Part shown: in pieces, positions 1-8,757 of the stretch
Position numbering within the stretch: the stretch's first letter is position 1
Layout of the letters: every line of letters starts with the position of its first letter
NCBI GenBank assembly: GCA_963969395.1
Contig: OZ017800.1
Location: forward strand, 12,494,479 to 12,558,478
Direction of reading: 5' to 3'
DNA: 64,000 nucleotides
Source of the DNA: Pseudoscleropodium purum
Taxonomy: Eukaryota; Streptophyta; Bryopsida; Hypnales; Brachytheciaceae
Notes under the pieces: model-generated
What the model saw: only the letters and a program-made list of their open reading frames with translations
Told to the model about the DNA's origin: nothing
The model's database searches: none
Translations under genes and position numbers: made by a program

Positions 1-539
1 TGCCAAAAATCTATAAGTGGATTAGTAATAATTTGTAGGAAGACGAATCCTATAATATCCAAATTGATAACAAACCTCGAAGCCGAGAAGGAGAATCGCA
101 AGCTCTTGTACAGTATATCCAATTTGAAAACAACCTCGGAGCCTTGCCGGATGCTCTTCCACATCCAATTCTAAATGCATACCTGCAAGTCGCGAAGAAG
201 GAATCACAAGCTTTCGTATCCGTTATTTAATTTTGAAAACAAACCTGCTCGTCGAGATATTTTTCACCATGCTAACAGTTCTACTTGCACTCGCACCGAT
301 TATGCCAACACAGCAAGAGGTCGGTACTCTTGCTAGGTTTAGTTATGGAAGAGATGTGGATGAGGCAAGGCCTTCTATGAAAAAATTCTTGTAGCTGGCT
401 TTCGAAGAGTTAATTTTTGTCATATACATTTTAAATCCAAATATATTTGTGTCTATTTAAAGCACTTCTTGATGCGCTTTCAATGACAGTACTCCCAAGT
501 TCTAATTATTCATGAGTCAAAAGTTGATAATGAATTTGA

Positions 540-1700
540 AGGACATGTATAGGGGGTGCACTAAGGATGCTCTCAGTACTCCTTGCACACGGTAAGATCT
601 TAGCGACTACAGTCGCTCTGACAACCTTGTGACCGTGCGAACCCTCACACAGGATCGATAGTGCCACTGAGGACAGTTCGTCCAACAGTTTCCTCTCAGG
701 AGTTGGACGCGCTTTGAGTACCCTTCTTCTTCGTTTTGCACCACGTCTCTCTCAGAGAATGCCACCACTTTGCGCAAGTTTGTAACTCCGGGAGAGCCCA
801 GAAGAGTGAACTCGTGAGTATGGGAGTCTAGATACGAGACTAAGTTCGAACTGCTTTGTATTTCCTGCATCAGGTCCAGACACTCGTCGCAAGCTCAAAG
901 TTCTCTTTTACGACGGTGTTGAAAGTGGCCGCGATCCCTGCAGCTCCTGTGAAGCGACAAGGGTTTCGGAATGACGATGCCAGGGGCGCTACATTAAATC
1001 TTGGTTTTGTCTTCCTATCTTGTTTGCTGGGTGTCGGGTTCCTTCGTATTGGCCGTGGTGACCAGCCAGTAATGGCCTCCGTGGAGTTGTGACGAGGGCA
1101 GCCTGATCCAGAACGAGGGTTTCACTGTAGAGTCCTGTGGCGTTGAGCTTCGATCCACATTCAGCTCAGAGGAAGAGCTTGATATGCTTGGTATGTGTAA
1201 CAAGTACGTCTTGATTCTTTGTTAGTGATACCATGTTAATTTAGAGGCCATTTGTCATTTGTTGGTTGGCTGTCTAAGATCTTTTTGCTGATTGGGTTTG
1301 AGATTGGTGACAGATTCTTAAGAGAATTGTGTTTTTGTGCTTGGTTGTGCAGGTTGTAGAAGGAAGAGCGTGTTCATGAGCATGGTTTGGGCATTACAAC
1401 TTCAAGTCTAATCCAATGTGAGAGGTTAGAGTTGGCAAGTTTCCAACCAGGTGTCCATTTTCGTTCCACTTCACGAAGTCCCCACCCTTGAAGCTCGTCG
1501 CCTGGTCTGTTCATGGCGCGCGTCGTCGTCCTCCTGCGCTTTCTTTGACACAAGGATCGCTCCACCACTCGCTTGCGTGCTCTCCCAACGATTTGATTGT
1601 AAATTCCATTTAACGTATGTTGCGTCATGTGCATCTTTGACAGTCATTCAACACAAAGTGTGGAGTAATCATCCAAGTAGAATGATGTGAAGTGAGTCCT
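540..1700. repeat. Leader module L1 upstream of HNL-A
   Basis: This is a repeat family of about 1.1 kb and higher GC that lies upstream of each HNL unit. Hallmarks are a cacggtaag-type sequence near 590, a 'GFRNDDA'-like reading at about 955, and a stretch near 1,080-1,186 readable as PPWSCDEG...EEELDML that ends at a possible donor (ttg|gtatgt, about 1,187). Related copies lie at about 27,548-27,920, 27,920-28,320, 38,820-40,140 and 42,684-43,844. It could be a 5' untranslated or first-exon region of the HNL gene, or a repeat captured by it. Stops between the best-looking frames prevent a firm coding call. Confidence 0.6.
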
Positions 1701-1774
1701 GCAAGGTTGCAAGTTTAAGTTGTCTTCAACATTCCTAGTGACAAGTCATGTCAAATGCATTCTTTATAAACAGT

Positions 1775-2350
1775 CATCCAAAGGGTTGAAAGTTCTTTTT
1801 TACAATGGTGTTGAAGGAGGCAATGATCTTGAAGCTCTTGCGTATCAACAAGGGTTTGGGAATGACGACGCCGGAGGTCGTACATTAAGCTTTGGTTTTG
1901 GTCTACTAATATTGTCTGTTGGATGGCAGTTCCCTTTGTGCCTATTATGATGTTGAATGAGAGCTATGGACTCCTTGGAGTTGGGACAAGGGTGGCCTAA
2001 TCGAAAGCAAGGGTTTGAGTACACAATATAGCGGATTTGAGCTTGGATCCACATTGAGCTAAGAAGAGGAGCTTAACATCCTTGGTAATTCTTTGTTTCT
2101 TATACCATGTTAATTTAGGGGCCATTTATAGGTAGGTTGTCTATTTGAGATCTTTTTGCTAAGTGTGTGTAAGATTTGTGATAGTTTTTGAGAGAATTGT
2201 GTTTTTGTGCTTGGTTGTGCAAGTTGTAAAGCGTGTTAATGAGCATGGGTGGGGCATTACAACTTTGAGTCTAATCTAATGTGAGAGCTTAGAGTTGGCA
2301 AGTTTTGAACTAGGTGTCCAACTATGTCCAACTTCACCAAGTGGTGTCCA
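1775..2350. repeat. Leader module L2, diverged second copy of the L1 3' half
   Basis: Positions 1,780-2,330 restate 895-1,460 with many substitutions: the LKVLFY motif, the GFGNDDAGG motif, the EEELNIL motif and the 'gcattacaact...gagtctaat' block recur in order. An in-frame TAA just before EEELNIL and the mixed frames suggest it is not translated as one exon. The equivalent in segment C is at about 43,919-44,490. Confidence 0.6.
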
Positions 2351-3196
2351 TTTAGTCTTTTAATGAGAATGATTGCCTTTGGGTGATATCAAATGCTCAT
2401 TAAAGATTGCTTTGAAGGCAAAGCTAGTGTGAACTTGGCTCGCAATTGAAGGTATTATGACTTTATTGGCTTAAACGCTTGTTGGGTATTGATTGTGGAG
2501 ATTGGTGTAGGAAACATGTCAACTAGAATTTGCAATATTTTTTCATTTTAGTTTTTTTGTTAAGTTGTGAACCAATGCAAATCACTCTAATGACTTGTTT
2601 TATGTGGGATGTTGTAGAAGTTGAGTTCATATTGTGGTGCACATCTGAATTGTTAAGCTAATTCGTTGGAAAGCTAGATTTTAACATGCAATTTCCATGC
2701 CTAGCATATTGTATCTACATTGAATGTTGGTTACCAAAGTTTCCTTTGAAATGTACTAGAGTTTGGTAAGGTAGTGAACATGTGAGTCATTTTGAGCTTG
2801 TGGGGGATGGAGTCTAGGAGAGCTTCATCTTCACTCATGTGATATAAATTGTCTTTCAAAGAAAATTGATTTTCTAGAAAGAAAAGTAGGTTTGTTGAAT
2901 TCCATTCTTTGAGGTTTCAAGTGAAAAGTGTGGGTTAACCCAAGTACAAAAGAGAGGTAGTCTAGACTATGTCTTTTCGTGGTATTCAAGCAATGTTTTT
3001 TGGAAATGTTGAAAGGAAATTTTGATAATTTCTTTTTAGTGTTGGAACTTATCCCCACATGCACATTGTCCAAGTAGTTGTTTGAGTTCTTTTGTTAAGA
3101 GAATTGAGCTTTTTGAAGCTTGCAGAAATGAAGACAATTGATCTTAGTAGGGAGTCATGTATTCATCTCATGTGAATCATTGTTTGTACTTTGTAG
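2351..3196. other. AT-rich stretch before the first supported HNL-A exon (probable intron)
   Basis: I see no convincing coding sequence here. It ends in a T-rich tract and a good acceptor (ctttgtag|gat, AG at 3,195-3,196), so at least its 3' end is probably intron. The corresponding C stretch (about 44,491-45,368) is collinear, with a short extra duplicated segment near 44,880-44,935. Confidence 0.5.
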
Positions 3197-3298
3197 GATA
3201 CACAAGGCACTTGTGTGGATGGGAGATTGATGCATACAATTATCATTGTAAGACACATGATGGGCGAAATAATTAGTGAGCTTTCTCATGGAGAAAAG
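3197..3298 (+). CDS. HNL-A exon: N-terminal 34-residue segment
   Basis: This exon is bounded by an acceptor ending at 3,196 (ctttgtag) and a donor gtaaat at 3,299. It is phase 0 at both ends and 102 nt long. It reads DTQGTC...SHGEK. The segment-C copy at 45,369-45,470 keeps frame and both splice sites, with three amino-acid changes. It joins directly in frame to the hydrolase exon. I recognise no domain in it. Confidence 0.65.
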
Positions 3299-6200
3299 GT
3301 AAATATGTTTTCTTGTTCTAATTCATCACAAGTCTTGCACATGTCCAAAGATTTGATAGACATTGGCTCTTTATTTGATTTTGCCATGTTATCATCTATG
3401 TTATGAAAGCCGTTGTTTTTCTAAAGTTTGATTCATCATTTGTGTTTTGGATGCAGTTGTATGATTCTATTTATTTGTTCTACCAACCTATTGAACCAGT
3501 CCAGTTGGAGGTGGTGTTTGTTCATGGATTAGAGCATGACAATTGTGGAGATGCATATTGGAAGACTTGGTCGGTTCGAGATGGTACACCTAACAACATT
3601 TGGCCTATGAAATGGCTCCCTGAGGAGTTCCCCTCCGCAAAAGTCTTTGCATTGAAATATGATGCCAGCATCAAGCAAACTGCCACTAGTGGAAGGATGG
3701 ACTTGTTTTCTATAGGAGAGGCCCTTGTACAAGAAATGGTGTTTGCTACAATTGGCCAGAATGGGATCCCAGTGGTTTTTGTTTGTCATGGATTTGGTGG
3801 CTTGGTAGCTAAGCAAATTGTTATGAGTGCCAAACATCATTTTTCACAATACCTCGAGGCTCAAAAGTTGTTGAAGAACATTGGGGCAATTTTGTTTTAT
3901 TCAACCCCCCATCATGGATCTCACCTTGCGAGGTATTCCTCATATGTTTCTAGCATTTGGGGTGGTGGGAAGGGTCCCTTATCAAAGGATTTGGAAGTGT
4001 TAAGCACAAATATAAGTCGTCTCAACCAAGAGTTTGTGCAAATTGTACAAAGTGAGGAGAACTCATGGTATTTTGCTTCAGCAGCTGGGACACAAGTAAC
4101 GAAAGAAGTAAGTCATTGGTAGATTGCATTGACTTTAGTTTTTTTGAGGTTAATTAAAGTTGCAATTTTGGTGTCAATGGTCATAATTTGTTATTGATGC
4201 TTCATCTACTGATGTGAGAAATTTATGTCATCTTGGACAGTATGGTAAAATGGTGGTGGAAGAAGCATCTTCAAGGTTCGAACTTGGTAGTTACCTTGCT
4301 TTGCCTGATGATCACTTTGGTGTTGTGAGACCCAAAACCAAGAAGGATTCTAGCTATTTATGGTTGACTTATTACTTGAAGAAAGTCTTGGAGAAATATG
4401 CAATTAAACTTGATGTAGAAGTTGAGAGCCTTTTACCTGATGGCTTTGTGAGATTGGAGGTACAAGAAGAAATCATTAAAAGGAAGTTACAAAAAGTATC
4501 TATTGTAGGAGTGGTTGGAATGGGAGGCATTGGAAAGACAACTTTGGCAAAAGCAGTGTACCAATCAATATGCAAAGATTTTGAGAGGAGTTGCTATTTG
4601 GAGGATGTAAAATCGAAGGTGAGCTTGGATGAAGTGTTGATTACACTACTCCAAAATTTTGGAATCAAGGATGGAAAGACAGGTTGTATTGTAGAGCAAA
4701 GTAGCTTGCGGGATTGCAAGAAGAGTTTGTTGGAAGATCTAAAGCTGTATGTGCGGGAGCATAAAGTATTGGTGACTATAGATGATGTGGGGACGAAAGA
4801 GAACTTCAATTGTTTGTTGCAGGACATGGACTTCTTGAATGGAAACAAGCAATCCAAAATAATCGTCACTTGTAGAAATTGGCAAGTGTTGAAGGACTAT
4901 GTCCAAAGGAGTGGTAGATATGAGGTGGAGCCTATGCGGTTTGGCCAAGATACTAAATTGTTTGCTTATCATACATTCAAGGGAGCTATAACTTTGGAGG
5001 AAAGGCATGAAAAATTACTTCTTTCTTTGTCAAAGGACTCTTCAGAAGACTTGATTTATGAATTTGAAAGTATATACAATGATGCTGTAAAGGCTTGTGG
5101 TGGACTACCATTAAGCCTTGAAGTGATGGGTTGTTGCCTAGGAGGTTATCTAAGAGATGGTGATCTATCAAGCACGGAATGCTTAGATTGTTGGAGAGGG
5201 GCATTAGAGAAATTGATGCGTGCTGAGCCTTTGGAAGGGGGAGTTGACAATGATAGGCTTTGGAAGGCATTGCAAATAAGCTATGATGTCTTATGCAAGA
5301 ATGAACAAAACATGTTCTTGGATATTGCATGTTTCTTTTGTGATTCAATGCAATATGGAGAACAAACTCTATTACGGATATGGGGAGGTAAACCTTCAAA
5401 ATTGATTGAGTTTAGAAATTTGAAAGAAAGATGTTTGGTCAAGATCCACAAGGAAGATGGAAGTGTGATCATGCATGACCAATTGCGTGATATGGGGCGT
5501 AGTGTTGTAAGACAACAATGTGAAGGAGTTTTGAGCAAGATGACTAGATTATGGGACTGCGAAGATGTGAGCAAGCTTCTACAAAGCAATGAGGTAGTTC
5601 TATATCATATGATTTCTCAATTGAAATTATTCAATGTATTTCACTTCCAACATCACTTTTAAGATTTTGTTGTAGATATCTAATTTCTTCTCTTTGCTAT
5701 TGGCAGGTAATAGGTCCATGGATACAAGGTTTATCATTGGATGAATCGAGTATTATGTCAACAACCAATATGGAATATAAATCAATTGGGACTTCCAAAC
5801 GATTGAAGATTAGCAATCCAAAGGGATTTAGTTTGGATTGTCCCGCTATGAGGTTGTTAAACCTTCACAAAGTGGAGGAGAACGTTATTGAAGCTATAAG
5901 TATCAAGAGTTTATCATGTATCCAGTGGTTGTGTTTGAAGGGAATCAACATCTCTGAATTGCCAAAGTTTGTACCAGTTTGTAATGATCTATGTGTTCTA
6001 GACATGAGAGGTTGTAGGTACCTAAAGAACCTTGATGAGTCCATTGCAAACTTAGTCAATTTATTGGAGCTCAATTTGTCCATGTGCATGAACCTTGTGA
6101 GTCTACCAAATTCTCTTGGCCATATGATCAAATTAATAAGAGTTGATCTCTCGAGTTGCAAAAGCCTCACAAGTCTACCAAATTCCATTGGCAAGTTGGT

Positions 6201-8757
6201 GAACTTATTGACACTTGATATTTCTCATTGCGAGGGGCTCACAAGCGTACCACATTCTATTGGTGATATGGTCAATTTAACGAGCCTTGATATCTCAAGT
6301 TGTGAACAACTCATAAGTCTACCAGATTCTATTGGTAGGTTGGTCATGCTATCAACACTTAATCTTGCTGAGTGCAAAGGACTCAGAAGCGTACCACACT
6401 CCATTGGTGATATGGTCAATTTAACGAGCCTTGACGTCTTCGGTTGCGAACAACTCATAAGTCTACCAGATTCTATTGGTAGATTGGTCAAGCTATCAAC
6501 ATTTTATCTTAATGGGTGCCAGGGACTCACAAGCCTACCACACTCCATTGGTGATATGGTCAATTTAACGAGCCTTAATCTCGCCTATTGTGAACAACTC
6601 ATAAGTCTACCAGATTCTATTGGTAGGTTGGTCAAGCTATCAACACTTAATCTTCTTGGGTGCAAGGGGCTCACAAGCCTACCACACTCCATTGGTGATA
6701 TGGTCAATTTAACGAGCCTTGATCTCTCAGATTGTAAACAACTCATAGGTCTACCAGATTCTATTGGTAGATTGGTCAAGCTATCAACATTTTATCTTGA
6801 TGGGTGCCAGGGACTCACAAGCCTACCACACTCCATTGGTGATATGGTCAATTTAACGACCCTTCATCTTTTAGGTTGGGAACAACTCATACGTCTACTA
6901 GATTCTATTGGTAGGTTGGTCAAGCTATCAACATTTTATCTTGATGGGTGCCAGAGACTCACAAGCCTACCACACTCCATTGGTGATATGGTCAATTTAA
7001 CGAGCCTTCATCTTTTAGGTTGTGAACAACTCATACGTCTACCAGATTCTATTGGTAGGTTGGTCAAGCTATCAACACTTAATCTTCTTCGGTGCAAGGG
7101 ACTTACAAGCCTACCACACTCCATTGGTGATATGGTCAATTTAATGAGCCTTGATCTCATCGGTTGTGAACAACTCATAAGTCTACCAGATTCTATTGGT
7201 AGGTTGGTCAAGCTATCAACACTTAATCTTTCTTGGTGCAACGGACTCAGAAGCCTACCACACTCCATTGGTGATATGGTCAATTTAACGAGCCTTGATT
7301 TCTTAGGTTGTGAACAACTCATAAGTCTACCAGATTCTATTGGTAGGTTGGTCAAGCTATCAACACTTAATCTTGCTAGGTGCAAGGGACTCAGAAGCGT
7401 ACCACACTCCATTGGTGATATGGTCAATTTAACGAGCCTTGATCTCTCAGATTGTGAACAACTCATAGGTCTACCAGATTCTGTTGGTAGGTTGGTCAAG
7501 CTATCAACACTTAATCTTCTTGGGTGCAAGGGACTTACAAGCCTACCACACTCCATTGGTGATATGGTCAATTTAATGAGCCTTGATCTCATCGGTTGTG
7601 AACAACTCATAAGTCTACCAGATTCTATTGGTAGGTTGGTCAAGCTATCAACACTTAATCTTTCTTGGTGCAACGGACTCAGAAGCCTACCACACTCCAT
7701 TGGTGATATGGTCAATTTAACGAGCCTTGATCTCTCAGATTGTAAACAACTCATAGGTCTACCAGATTCTATTGGTAGATTGGTCAAGCTATCAACATTT
7801 TATCTTGATGGGTGCCAGGGACTCACAAGCCTACCACACTCCATTGGTGATATGGTCAATTTAACGAGCCTTGACGTCTTCGGTTGCGAACAACTCATAA
7901 GTCTACCAGATTCTATTGGTAGATTGGTCAAGCTATCAACATTTTATCTTGATGGGTGCCAGGGACTCACAAGCCTACCACACTCCATTGGTGATATGGT
8001 CAATTTAACGACCCTTCATCTTTTAGGTTGGGAACAACTCATATGTCTACTAGATTCTATTGGTAGGTTGGTCAAGCTATCAACATTTTATCTTGATGGG
8101 TGCCAGAGACTCACAAGCCTACCACACTCCATTGGTGATATGGTCAATTTAACGAGCCTTCATCTTTTAGGTTGTGAACAACTCATACGTCTACCAGATT
8201 CTGTTGGTAGGTTGGTCAAGCTATCAACACTTGATCTGTTTGGGTGCAAGGGACTTACAAGCCTACCACACTCCATTGGTGATATGGTCAATTTAATGAG
8301 CCTTGATCTCATCGGTTGTGAACAACTCATAAGTCTACCAGATTCTACTGGTAGGTTGGTCAAGCTATCAACACTTAATCTTGCTAGGTGCAAGGGACTC
8401 AGAAGCGTACCACACTCCATTGGTGATATGGTCAATTTAACGAGCCTTGATCTCTCAGATTGTGAACAACTCATAGGTCTACCAGATTCTGTTGGTAGGT
8501 TGGTCAAGCTATCAACACTTAATCTTTCTGGGTGCAAGGGACTCAAAGGCCTACCACACTCCATTGGTGATCTGGTCAATTTAACGAGCCTTGATCTCTT
8601 CTGTTGTGAACAACTCATAAGTCTACCAGATTCTGTTGGTAGGTTGGTCAACCTATCAACACTTAATCTTGCTAGGTGCAAGGGACTCAGAAGCGTACCA
8701 CACTCCATTGGTGATATGGTCAATTTAACGAGCCTTGATCTCTCCAATTGTAAATAA
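3197..8757 (+). CDS. HNL-A: alpha/beta-hydrolase - NB-ARC - LRR immune receptor (first exon not located)
   Basis: This is a predicted intracellular NLR receptor with four supported exons: 3,197-3,298, 3,457-4,107, 4,241-5,593 and 5,707-8,757. All junctions are GT-AG and phase 0, with introns of 158, 133 and 113 nt. Together they give about 1,718 residues. The order is a short N-terminal segment, a SERAC1-like alpha/beta-hydrolase domain, a TNL-type NB-ARC and about 38 LRRs. By family knowledge such proteins sense pathogens through the LRR and switch by ADP/ATP exchange in the NB-ARC; the hydrolase domain stands where TIR or CC domains do in other NLRs. The 5' end is incomplete because no initiator exon could be fixed between the leader modules and 3,197. 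The LRR frame ends in a nonsense codon inside the repeat array, so the protein may be a shortened form of a longer ancestor. No frameshift was seen in the four exons. Confidence 0.85.
3457..4107 (+). CDS. HNL-A exon: SERAC1-like alpha/beta-hydrolase domain, nucleophile serine replaced by glycine
   Basis: The 217-residue exon follows an acceptor at gatgcag (ends 3,456) and ends at a gtaagt donor (4,108). Family signatures in order are VVFVHGL (strand and oxyanion-hole region), WPMKWLPEEFP...ALKYDAS, the nucleophile elbow VCHGFGGLVAKQ, and FYSTPHHGSHLA. In SERAC1-like lipases the elbow reads G/T-H-S-x-G-G; here the codon at 3,790-3,792 is GGA, so Ser is Gly. The likely catalytic His lies in the next exon (DDHFG, codon 4,313-4,315). 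The fold is therefore well supported but ester hydrolysis is doubtful. An open frame exists from 3,403, but that start lies in the intron, so splicing is preferred. Confidence 0.85.
4241..5593 (+). CDS. HNL-A exon: end of hydrolase domain plus NB-ARC ATPase switch
   Basis: The 451-residue exon begins after tcttggacag (ends 4,240) and stops at gag|gtagtt (5,593/5,594). It opens with the hydrolase C-terminus VVEEASSRFELGSYLAL and DDHFG. NB-ARC motifs follow: P-loop GMGGIGKTT (4,517-4,543), kinase 2 VLVTIDDV (about 4,766-4,789), RNBS-B SKIIVTCRN, GLPL (5,102-5,113), RNBS-D FLDIACFF (about 5,315-5,338) and MHD (5,471-5,479). The FLDIACFF form is of the TNL/HNL type, not the CNL type. All switch residues normally needed for nucleotide binding are present, so the ATPase domain is predicted functional. 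Confidence 0.92.
5707..8757 (+). CDS. HNL-A exon: leucine-rich repeat domain (about 38 LRRs)
   Basis: The exon starts after ctattggcag (ends 5,706) and reads VIGPWIQGLSLDES. A less regular LRR entry region follows, and regular 24-residue repeats begin at 6,022. They alternate between a type with LPHSIGDMVNLTSL and a type with LPDSIGRLVKLSTL, each closing its strand as LxLxxC. The exon encodes 1,016 residues and ends at TAA 8,755-8,757. That stop sits at residue 24 of a repeat, where other units have Gln (CAA), and the LRR frame continues after it. An alternative start inside the exon (TTG 5,737) is not needed because the frame runs back to the acceptor. Confidence 0.9.
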   Translation, partial: VIGPWIQGLSLDESSIMSTTNMEYKSIGTSKRLKISNPKGFSLDCPAMRLLNLHKVEENVIEAISIKSLSCIQWLCLKGINISELPKFVPVCNDLCVLDMRGCRYLKNLDESIANLVNLLELNLSMCMNLVSLPNSLGHMIKLIRVDLSSCKSLTSLPNSIGKLVNLLTLDISHCEGLTSVPHSIGDMVNLTSLDISSCEQLISLPDSIGRLVMLSTLNLAECKGLRSVPHSIGDMVNLTSLDVFGCEQLISLPDSIGRLVKLSTFYLNGCQGLTSLPHSIGDMVNLTSLNLAYCEQLISLPDSIGRLVKLSTLNLLGCKGLTSLPHSIGDMVNLTSLDLSDCKQLIGLPDSIGRLVKLSTFYLDGCQGLTSLPHSIGDMVNLTTLHLLGWEQLIRLLDSIGRLVKLSTFYLDGCQRLTSLPHSIGDMVNLTSLHLLGCEQLIRLPDSIGRLVKLSTLNLLRCKGLTSLPHSIGDMVNLMSLDLIGCEQLISLPDSIGRLVKLSTLNLSWCNGLRSLPHSIGDMVNLTSLDFLGCEQLISLPDSIGRLVKLSTLNLARCKGLRSVPHSIGDMVNLTSLDLSDCEQLIGLPDSVGRLVKLSTLNLLGCKGLTSLPHSIGDMVNLMSLDLIGCEQLISLPDSIGRLVKLSTLNLSWCNGLRSLPHSIGDMVNLTSLDLSDCKQLIGLPDSIGRLVKLSTFYLDGCQGLTSLPHSIGDMVNLTSLDVFGCEQLISLPDSIGRLVKLSTFYLDGCQGLTSLPHSIGDMVNLTTLHLLGWEQLICLLDSIGRLVKLSTFYLDGCQRLTSLPHSIGDMVNLTSLHLLGCEQLIRLPDSVGRLVKLSTLDLFGCKGLTSLPHSIGDMVNLMSLDLIGCEQLISLPDSTGRLVKLSTLNLARCKGLRSVPHSIGDMVNLTSLDLSDCEQLIGLPDSVGRLVKLSTLNLSGCKGLKGLPHSIGDLVNLTSLDLFCCEQLISLPDSVGRLVNLSTLNLARCKGLRSVPHSIGDMVNLTSLDLSNCK
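6022..8754 (+). repeat. 144-bp coding minisatellite (LRR array) in HNL-A
   Basis: There are 38 units of 72 bp, less one codon, with no length variation. The two-unit period is 144 bp. Higher-order copying is visible: the segment with the unusual TTLHLLGWEQ reading at about 6,855 recurs at about 8,007, a shift of 1,152 bp (8 x 144). Differences between units concentrate in the codons around the LxLxxC strand. Confidence 0.95.

Noticed and set aside
22..207. 61-codon minus-strand frame repeated identically at 42,166-42,351
   Set aside because: The identity is explained by the segmental duplication. There is no recognisable domain, and the opposite strand is equally open.
607..870. Minus-strand 87-codon frame in the leader module, identical at 42,751
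   Set aside because: It is disrupted in the other leader copies (27.9 and 38.9 kb), so it is not conserved as protein.
3529..3840. Minus-strand 103-codon frame over the hydrolase exon
   Set aside because: It is the antisense shadow of a well-supported exon with family motifs on the plus strand.
3403..4122. Treating the 239-codon hydrolase frame as a separate intronless gene
   Set aside because: Its ATG lies in an intron. The splice sites at 3,456 and 4,107 are phase 0 and join it to the NB-ARC exon, which starts with the missing hydrolase C-terminus and catalytic His region.
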